In this document: piece by piece, positions 7,544-11,956 of the stretch
Layout of the letters: each line of letters begins with the position of its first letter
How positions within the stretch are numbered: position 1 is the first letter of the stretch
NCBI GenBank assembly: GCA_030620655.1
Contig: JAUXEH010000062.1
Span: 1 to 11,956 of the forward strand
Origin: Candidatus Aminicenantota bacterium
Lineage (GTDB): Bacteria > Acidobacteriota > Aminicenantia > Aminicenantales > Aminicenantaceae
Direction: 5' to 3'
Length of the DNA: 11,956 nucleotides
The notes under the pieces: model-generated
Database searches by the model: none
What the model was told of the DNA's origin: nothing
Seen by the model: only the letters and a program-made list of their open reading frames with translations
Program-made: the position numbers and the translations under genes

Positions 7544-7558
7544 CAGGGTGAACCCCTG
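7544..7558 (-). terminator. Weak candidate terminator after the ribbon-helix-helix gene
   Basis: CAGGG and CCCTG arms enclose a 5-nt loop, 27 nt beyond the stop codon. They are followed on the minus strand by an AT-rich stretch with only short T runs (ATAATTTCTT). The stem is short and the U-tract poor, so some read-through into the operon is possible. Confidence 0.3.
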
Positions 7559-7584
7559 GCAGGTGGATTCAAGCGGGAGAGGGC

Positions 7585-7797
7585 TTAAAAATATCCCAGA
7601 TTCTCGAGCCGTTTGCGGATGGCATCGACCTCTTGGGAGGACAGGTCCTTTTTGCTCGTCCCGGTGACCGACAGGAGGTCTCGGAGGATGTAGACCACAA
7701 ATTCGTTCACACTGCTGAAGCCGCTTCCCTCGATCACGATTTTTATTTTCTCATACAAGGGGCGGGGGATTTTCAGTGTTACTCGATCCGTTCCCAT
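7585..7797 (-). CDS. Ribbon-helix-helix (CopG/Arc-type) regulator, 70 aa
   Basis: The N-terminus MGTDRVTLKIPRPLYEKI is a basic-polar beta strand leading into helix A. GFSSVNEFVVYILRDLL (26-42) is the turn and helix B of a CopG/Arc/MetJ-type ribbon-helix-helix fold, which binds DNA as a dimer through the strand. The charged tail ends in VDAIRKRLENLGYF. The open frame runs 29 codons further, to an ATG at 7884. The start at 7797 is preferred for three reasons: it gives the normal family N-terminus; the extra codons contain a TTGACA-17-TAAAAT promoter that reads toward this ATG; and using 7884 would leave only 17 nt to the divergent kinase start. An ATG at 7806 is a third option. None of the starts has a good ribosome site. 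The gene is divergent from the GAF kinase and lies upstream of the exporter operon on the same strand, so autoregulation and control of either neighbour are plausible (inference). Confidence 0.78.
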   Translation of the reverse strand: MGTDRVTLKIPRPLYEKIKIVIEGSGFSSVNEFVVYILRDLLSVTGTSKKDLSSQEVDAIRKRLENLGYF

Positions 7798-7804
7798 GGG
7801 TTTC

Positions 7805-7833
7805 ATTTTAAGCACGATCCTCAAGGATGTCAA
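7805..7833 (-). promoter_or_regulatory. Promoter of the ribbon-helix-helix gene, with operator-like palindrome in the spacer
   Basis: On the minus strand TTGACA (7828-7833), a 17-nt spacer and TAAAAT (7805-7810) match the sigma-70 consensus at 11 of 12 positions. The perfect dyad ATCCTcaAGGAT (7817-7828) fills the -35-proximal part of the spacer and is well placed for a repressor. The -10 hexamer ends 7 nt before the A of the ATG at 7797, so transcription should start at or next to the start codon. Confidence 0.6.
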
Positions 7834-7858
7834 ATATTCATCCAATTCCCCTGCAGTC

Positions 7859-7891
7859 TTGACAAACCGGTTCGAGACGCTCATGTTTAAT
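7859..7891 (+). promoter_or_regulatory. Tentative promoter for the GAF kinase / NtrC-type operon
   Basis: A perfect TTGACA occurs on the plus strand at 7859-7864. The -10 element is uncertain: CATGTT (7882-7887) sits at a 17-nt spacing but is a poor match, while TTTAAT (7886-7891) is a better hexamer at an over-long 21 nt. Transcription from here would begin very close to the kinase ATG at 7902. It lies back to back with the minus-strand promoter at 7805-7833. Confidence 0.3.
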
Positions 7892-7901
7892 ATCCGGTGC
7901 C

Positions 7902-9614
7902 ATGAAGCCTATCCGCAGATCTTTTAAAGAGTTTCGCCTTTTAACGCACCAGATCATGCAGCTGGCCATGCGGGGCCCTCTGCGGACCGAGTTTCTGAAT
8001 GAAGTCTCGAGGATCCTGATGGAATTCTCGGGCTGTGATTCGGTCGAAATGTGGTTGAAGGAGCGCGGCCGGTACTACCGCGGGGAAGTGAACCGCTCGA
8101 AGAAGCCGCGGTTCCGCTTTGAGATGATGCCGACCGAGGAAGAAGAGGGCCGGATATTACCCAGAGTGGAAGACAAAGATCTCCTGGGACGGCTGTGCCG
8201 GGATATCATGTTGAGGCGGACGGATGCTTTCCTCCCTTTCCTGACGCCGGCAGGCGGCTTCCTGACGGGCGATATCTCCTCCACCTTGCAGCAGGTGTTC
8301 GACAATGAGGTCAAGACCGAGGATTCCGGCCGGTTCCTGCAGGCCGGGCAGTTCAGCTCATTGGCTGTCATCCCGATTTCCATGGAAGCGGAAAACATCG
8401 GACTGCTGCAGCTAAAAAGTAAAACCTCTGATTTTCTGTCCCGAAACGATGTGGAATTCTATGAAAGCCTGATACAAACGCTGGTTTCGGCCCTGATTCA
8501 CCGACGGACCCAAGTCGAACTTCGGGAGCGGATAAAGGAACTCACCTGCATGTATGGGATCGCCAAGCTGGTTGAAGGCAGCGGTCTCACCTTGAGCGAG
8601 ATCGTCCAGGGGATTGTCGAGCTTCTGCCTCCGGCATGGGTGTATCCCGACGTGGCCTCCGCCCGGATCATCCTGGACGGAAACTCCTTCGTCACGGATC
8701 GGTTCCGGGAGAGTGATTACCGGCAGGTCGCTGATCTTATGGTCGAGGGTGAAAAGCGAGGGACCGTCGAAGTCAACTATTCGGAAGATAAACCCGAGCT
8801 GGATGAAGGCCCTTTCCTTCTGGAGGAGCGCAGGCTGATCGACACCATCGCCAGGGAGGTCGCGCTCATTGTGGAGCGGAAGCATACGGAGGGAGAAAAG
8901 GCCAGGCTGCAGGAACAGCTGCGGCATGCCGATCGCCTGGCCACCATCGGTCAGCTGTCGGCCGGTGTCGCACATGAGCTGAATGAGCCGATCGGGAGCA
9001 TCCTCGGCTTTGCCCAGCTCATCGAGAAAAATCCCCGGCTGCCGGAGCAGGTCGAACAGGATGCCGTCAAGATAAAGAAGGCGTCCCTGCATGCCAGGGA
9101 AGTGATAAAGAAGCTGATGCTGTTTGCCCGCCAGACCCCCCCCCAGAAAATCCGTGTGGACTTGAATCAAATCGTCGACGAGGGCCTCTATTTTCTTGAA
9201 TCGAGATGTGCCAAAGAAGGGATACGGGTGGAGCGGAAGCTGGCCGGATCTTTGCCGAAGATCCATGCGGACCCGGCGCAGATGACCCAGGTCCTGGTGA
9301 ATGTCGTCGTCAATGCCATTCAGGCCATGCCGGGGGGAGGGAAACTGACGATTCAGACCAGGGCTTCGAAGAAAACCGTGTCCCTCGCGATAAAGGACAC
9401 CGGCGCCGGTATGGATGAGAAAATCAAGAAACAGGTCTTTCTTCCCTTTTTTACGACCAAGGACATCGGCCATGGCACCGGCTTAGGCCTGGCTGTGGTG
9501 CACGGGATCGTCACTTCTCACAGAGGCTCCATTGACGTGAGAAGTGCATTGGGGAAGGGAACGACATTCGAGGTGAGCCTGCCGATTGCTGAGGCGAGGG
9601 GCGGCAAGGAGTGA
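7902..9614 (+). CDS. Soluble GAF-type sensor histidine kinase, 570 aa
   Basis: There is no signal peptide or membrane segment, so the kinase is cytoplasmic. Residues about 25-200 form a GAF-like domain ending in VIPISMEAENIGLLQL and a linker helix. Residues about 206-325 form a second GAF-like module, with ELTCMYGIAKLVE, LLPPAWVYPDVASARI and a closing helix TIAREVALIVERK. A coiled coil joins it to HisKA, with H358 in GVAHELNEPIGS. The ATPase domain has NVVVNAIQAMP (467-477), DTGAG (499-503), LPFFTTK (514-520) and GTGLGLA (525-531). All catalytic elements are present. The start at 7902 is the first ATG of the frame, but it lacks a clear Shine-Dalgarno sequence. The gene ends 5 nt before the NtrC-type regulator and is surely its partner. 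The small-molecule or redox signal bound by the GAF modules cannot be deduced. Confidence 0.92.
   Translation: MKPIRRSFKEFRLLTHQIMQLAMRGPLRTEFLNEVSRILMEFSGCDSVEMWLKERGRYYRGEVNRSKKPRFRFEMMPTEEEEGRILPRVEDKDLLGRLCRDIMLRRTDAFLPFLTPAGGFLTGDISSTLQQVFDNEVKTEDSGRFLQAGQFSSLAVIPISMEAENIGLLQLKSKTSDFLSRNDVEFYESLIQTLVSALIHRRTQVELRERIKELTCMYGIAKLVEGSGLTLSEIVQGIVELLPPAWVYPDVASARIILDGNSFVTDRFRESDYRQVADLMVEGEKRGTVEVNYSEDKPELDEGPFLLEERRLIDTIAREVALIVERKHTEGEKARLQEQLRHADRLATIGQLSAGVAHELNEPIGSILGFAQLIEKNPRLPEQVEQDAVKIKKASLHAREVIKKLMLFARQTPPQKIRVDLNQIVDEGLYFLESRCAKEGIRVERKLAGSLPKIHADPAQMTQVLVNVVVNAIQAMPGGGKLTIQTRASKKTVSLAIKDTGAGMDEKIKKQVFLPFFTTKDIGHGTGLGLAVVHGIVTSHRGSIDVRSALGKGTTFEVSLPIAEARGGKE
9606..9611 (+). promoter_or_regulatory. 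Shine-Dalgarno site deciding the NtrC-type regulator start
   Basis: AAGGAG at the 3' end of the kinase gene lies 8 nt before the ATG at 9620. It would be too close to serve the in-frame GTG at 9611, which overlaps the kinase stop codon. Confidence 0.7.
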
Positions 9615-9619
9615 CGGAA

Positions 9620-10975
9620 ATGAGCGAATCTGCCAAAAAGACACACATCCTGGTGGTGGACGACTCCCCTGATACGCTGGAGCTGCTGCAGCGGAACCTG
9701 GAAGCAAAAGGCTATCGAGTGACCACGTCATCCGGAGCTGTCGAGGCCATCAAGATCCTGGAGGCCGCTCCCACAGACCTGGTGATCACCGACCTGAAAA
9801 TGCCCGAGGTGGACGGCCTGAGCCTGTTGCGACACATCCGGGAGAATCATAAAGATGTCGAGGTGATGATGATCACCGGATATCCCTCCATCGACGGTGC
9901 CGTGGAAGCCGTTAAATCCGGAGCGGAAGAATACCTCGCCAAGCCGTTTACAGAACAGGAACTGTCTGCGGCTGTGGAGCGCACCCTGGAAAAGGCGCGT
10001 GCCCGCAGGACGGTTGTACAACAGCCGCCCAAGCCTTTCTTGATCAGCCATGACATTATCGGGAAATCCAAAGCCATGATGAAGGTCTTCACCGCCGTGA
10101 AAAAGTCCGCGGCCAGCTCTGCCACAGTTCTCATTACCGGGGAGAGCGGGACGGGGAAGGAGCTGGTTGCCCGGGCCGTCCATTACAACAGCCGGCGCAG
10201 CTCCACTCCTTTTGTCCCTATAAACTGCGGCGGTATCCCTGAGTCTCTGCTCGAGAGTGAGCTTTTCGGGTATGTCAAAGGGGCGTTCACCGGGGCCCAA
10301 GATACCAGAGCCGGCTTCTTCCTGACGGCCGAGGGGGGCTCCATCTTTCTGGATGAGATCAGTGAGACAAGCCTGCCCATGCAGGTCAAGCTTCTCCGCG
10401 TCCTCCAGAACAAGGAAGTCTTCATGGTGGGCGCCCGACAGCCCATCACGGTGGATGCGCGGATCATCGCGGCGACCAACAAGGATCTGCCCGAACTCAT
10501 CCTTAAGGGTGAATTCCGGGAAGATCTGTATTACCGGTTGAATGTTATCGCCATCGCGATCCCTCCGCTGCGGGAACGAGAGGAGGACGTTTTGTTGCTG
10601 ATCCATCATTTCGCCAATAAGTATGCCCGGGAATTCGAGAAACCGGTCCCTCAGTTTTCCGACTCTGCTCTTCAGGCCCTGCGAGGCTATTATTGGCCGG
10701 GAAATGTCAGAGAGCTGGAAAATATTATCCAGAGGCTTGTGATCATGTCGGAAGGCGTCCACATAGATGCCCCGGACCTTCCTGCTCTCATGCGGTATTC
10801 CGCACTGAAGGGAGTGGGCCCGCACAGGTCATTGGCAGAGGTAGAAAACGAGCACATCCTGAGCGTTCTGGCGAGCGTGGACAACAACAAGACCAAGGCG
10901 GCGGAGATACTGGGAATAAACCGCAAGACCCTGCGTGAGAAACTGAAGAGGGCGAGGATGCCCTCTTCAGCCTGA
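9620..10975 (+). CDS. NtrC-family sigma-54-dependent response regulator, 451 aa
   Basis: Three-domain activator. The receiver (8-125) has D14 and D15, phospho-acceptor D58, T86 and K108. The AAA+ domain (about 145-380) has Walker A GESGTGKE (174-181), the sigma-54-contacting loop GAFTGA (221-226) intact, Walker B IFLDE (242-246), and arginine-rich FREDLYYRLNV and PPLRERxED motifs. The C-terminus is a Fis-type helix-turn-helix, NKTKAAEILGINRKTLREKL. Such proteins hexamerise after phosphorylation and remodel sigma-54 RNA polymerase bound at -24/-12 promoters. The ATG at 9620 was chosen for its ribosome site; a GTG at 9611 would add three residues and overlap the kinase stop. The gene is the second of the kinase-regulator pair. 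The only strong -24/-12 promoter noticed in the window lies about 200 nt downstream, before the glutamate dehydrogenase gene, which makes that gene the leading target (inference). Confidence 0.95.
   Translation: MSESAKKTHILVVDDSPDTLELLQRNLEAKGYRVTTSSGAVEAIKILEAAPTDLVITDLKMPEVDGLSLLRHIRENHKDVEVMMITGYPSIDGAVEAVKSGAEEYLAKPFTEQELSAAVERTLEKARARRTVVQQPPKPFLISHDIIGKSKAMMKVFTAVKKSAASSATVLITGESGTGKELVARAVHYNSRRSSTPFVPINCGGIPESLLESELFGYVKGAFTGAQDTRAGFFLTAEGGSIFLDEISETSLPMQVKLLRVLQNKEVFMVGARQPITVDARIIAATNKDLPELILKGEFREDLYYRLNVIAIAIPPLREREEDVLLLIHHFANKYAREFEKPVPQFSDSALQALRGYYWPGNVRELENIIQRLVIMSEGVHIDAPDLPALMRYSALKGVGPHRSLAEVENEHILSVLASVDNNKTKAAEILGINRKTLREKLKRARMPSSA
10943..10970 (+). terminator. Perfect 11-bp hairpin over the end of the NtrC-type gene
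   Basis: CTGAAGAGGGC (10943-10953) pairs exactly with GCCCTCTTCAG (10960-10970) around a 6-nt loop, ending 2 nt before the TGA. Being inside the coding sequence and lacking a following T-tract, it is not a classical intrinsic terminator. It may stabilise the mRNA 3' end or act with a further factor. Confidence 0.45.
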
Positions 10976-11067
10976 TCGCCCCTTCGGAAAGATTTGCCCC
11001 GCCGGTACAAAACGCCCCGCAATTAAGGCGCTCTGATTTCACTTTCGAAGAGTGACCGTATGCCCCA

Positions 11068-11078
11068 AGAATAATTCT
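11068..11078. promoter_or_regulatory. Candidate upstream activator palindrome
   Basis: AGAATaATTCT is a perfect 5+1+5 dyad, set within a looser CAAGA/TCTTG pair, in an AT-rich stretch about 100 nt upstream of the -24 element of the glutamate dehydrogenase promoter. This is the distance at which NtrC-type activators commonly bind. Symmetry and position are the only evidence. Confidence 0.3.
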
Positions 11079-11127
11079 CTTGTCATTATAATTCCAATAA
11101 AATCAGTAAGTTAATGTGGTTTTGCAC

Positions 11128-11165
11128 CGGAGCCTGTGGCCCCTTGACCATCGAAAGAGGCTCCG
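11128..11165. repeat. Inverted repeat just upstream of the sigma-54 promoter
   Basis: CGGAGCC (11128-11134) and GGCTCCG (11159-11165) are exact inverted copies around 24 nt, ending 10 nt before the -24 element. It could be a regulator site with widely spaced halves or, on a read-through transcript, a hairpin. The rest of the 252-nt gap (10976-11227) shows no reading frame that looks like protein. Confidence 0.35.
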
Positions 11166-11175
11166 TTTATAAACA

Positions 11176-11191
11176 TGGCACTGATATTGCA
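11176..11191 (+). promoter_or_regulatory. Consensus sigma-54 (-24/-12) promoter of the glutamate dehydrogenase gene
   Basis: TGGCAC (11176-11181), 5 nt, then TTGCA (11187-11191) match the RpoN consensus fully, with the invariant GG and GC exactly 10 nt apart. Transcription should begin about 12 nt after the GC, near 11202. That leaves a leader of about 25 nt carrying AAGGAGG (11216-11222), 5 nt before the ATG at 11228. Confidence 0.88.
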
Positions 11192-11227
11192 ATTGAAATG
11201 GTCTGAAATTAGAGAAAGGAGGATTTA

Positions 11228-11956
11228 ATGACACACTCAGATCAAAAGTCAAACAATCGGGTCTCTGTGGAGCCGGTTGACAGACGCAAAGACTGGAAGC
11301 TCTTATACCACCAGCAGGGAAGGCCCGGGCTCGAAGAGGGCAGCAGGTTCAAGGGTCTGTGCCGGTACTGTGAGCTGCATGACATGTGCCCCCTCCCCAA
11401 GCCCGAAGGCGGGATCTGGCGCTGCACCTACTACAGGGCCCTCCGGAAAAAGTCCAATGTGTACGACAACGTCTTGAAACAGATCGAAAGAGCCAAAGAG
11501 GTTGTTCCCTTCGATGACGACATCTGCAAGATCCTGACCGAGACCATGAATGAGATCGTCGTTCATTTTCCGGTAAAAATGAAGGATGGGAAAGTAAAAG
11601 TCTTTACGGGCTACCGCGTGCAGCACAACAACGCTCTGGGGCCGTTCAAGGGAGGCCTGCGCTTTCATCCCGGGGTCGATATCGAGGAGATCAAAGCCCT
11701 GGCCACCATGATGACCTGGAAAACCGCGCTGACGAACATCCCCTTCGGCGGAGCCAAAGGAGGCATCCAGTTGGATCCGGCCGAATACAGTATCGAGGAG
11801 ATGGAGCGGATCGCCCGCCGCTTTACCTATGCTTTGGGGGATAATATCGGCCCGGACTATGATATTCCCGCTCCGGATGTGAATACCAATGCCCAGATCA
11901 TGGCCTGGATTCAAGACACGTATATGACCACTGTCGCACCCAATGAGAGAAACAGA
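11228..11956 (+). CDS. Glutamate dehydrogenase with four-cysteine N-terminal extension, partial (runs off right edge)
   Basis: The first 243 codons are visible. From residue about 80 the protein is a standard Glu/Leu/Phe/Val-type dehydrogenase: GYRVQHNNALGPFKGGLRF (128-146), MMTWKTALTNIPFGGAKGG (161-179), DIPAPDVNTNAQIMAW (212-227). The key residues K141, K165, K177 and D217 have the same mutual spacing (24, 12, 40) as K89, K113, K125 and D165 of the clostridial enzyme. It should therefore interconvert glutamate with 2-oxoglutarate and ammonia; the coenzyme-binding domain lies outside the window. The catalytic core begins about 50 residues later than usual. The extension holds C45, C48, C54 and C66 (CRYCELHDMC, then GGIWRC), a spacing suited to an iron-sulfur cluster or zinc. 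The start has a strong AAGGAGG site and a consensus sigma-54 promoter. Regulation by the adjacent NtrC-type protein is likely but inferred. Confidence 0.93.
   Translation, partial: MTHSDQKSNNRVSVEPVDRRKDWKLLYHQQGRPGLEEGSRFKGLCRYCELHDMCPLPKPEGGIWRCTYYRALRKKSNVYDNVLKQIERAKEVVPFDDDICKILTETMNEIVVHFPVKMKDGKVKVFTGYRVQHNNALGPFKGGLRFHPGVDIEEIKALATMMTWKTALTNIPFGGAKGGIQLDPAEYSIEEMERIARRFTYALGDNIGPDYDIPAPDVNTNAQIMAWIQDTYMTTVAPNERNR

Noticed and set aside
7885..7901. TGGCAC-like -24 element on the minus strand between the divergent starts
   Set aside because: The -12 GC is absent (ATTAA in its place), so it cannot be a working sigma-54 promoter.
8412..9473. Minus-strand open frame of 353 codons opposite the GAF kinase gene
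   Set aside because: It lies wholly opposite a well-supported kinase gene, shows no recognisable domain and has a composition typical of antisense to GC-rich codons.
9728..10825. Minus-strand open frame of 365 codons opposite the NtrC-type gene
   Set aside because: It is opposite the receiver and AAA+ domains, whose motifs are all intact on the plus strand. No family features were seen in the antisense product.
11303..11914. Minus-strand open frame of 203 codons opposite the glutamate dehydrogenase gene
   Set aside because: It is antisense to a strongly conserved catalytic domain, with no support of its own.

Overview
The window looks like a chromosomal segment from an anaerobic, sigma-54-rich deltaproteobacterium (Desulfobacterota or similar). 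This is inferred from gene content: a BcrAD/HgdC-type CoA-dehydratase activase, a TauE/SafE (TSUP) exporter tied to a two-component system, a receiver protein fused to a GcvH-like domain, a soluble GAF kinase with an NtrC-type activator, and a glutamate dehydrogenase behind a -24/-12 promoter. Base composition is moderately GC-rich. No rRNA, tRNA, CRISPR array, insertion sequence or phage gene was seen.

Layout. (1) 1-237, minus strand: N-terminal part of a BcrAD/HgdC-type ATPase running off the left edge, preceded by a 134-bp gap with a candidate promoter and short repeats. (2) 372-7321, minus strand: a tightly packed five-gene operon, in transcription order a DUF2061 membrane protein, a TSUP exporter, a Cache-HAMP histidine kinase, a receiver-GcvH-like response regulator, and a 1027-residue HEAT-like / P-loop / WD40-like protein. 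Junctions are a 13-nt gap, a 4-nt overlap, an 11-nt overlap and a 1-nt gap. A good sigma-70-type promoter (TTGACA, 17 nt, TACATT) lies at 7481-7509 and gives a leader of about 150 nt. (3) 7585-7797, minus strand: a small ribbon-helix-helix regulator whose best start lies just after a TTGACA-17-TAAAAT promoter, so its mRNA may be leaderless. (4) 7902-10975, plus strand: a soluble GAF-type histidine kinase and an NtrC-family sigma-54 activator. An 11-bp perfect hairpin closes the unit at the stop codon. (5) 11228-11956, plus strand: N-terminal half of a glutamate dehydrogenase with intact catalytic residues and an unusual four-cysteine N-terminal extension, directly behind a consensus sigma-54 promoter at 11176-11191.

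How the genes may work together (inference). The right-hand kinase/activator pair is the obvious candidate to switch on the sigma-54 promoter of the glutamate dehydrogenase gene. The left-hand operon joins an anion exporter to a periplasmic-sensing kinase and a response regulator with no DNA-binding domain. That regulator's output module looks like the lipoyl carrier GcvH but lacks the lipoyl-accepting lysine, and it is coupled to a large scaffold-like NTPase. This points to a protein-protein output rather than a transcriptional one and is the most unusual part of the window. The ribbon-helix-helix protein sits between the two modules and may set the balance between them; its C-terminal tail resembles that of the DUF2061 protein.
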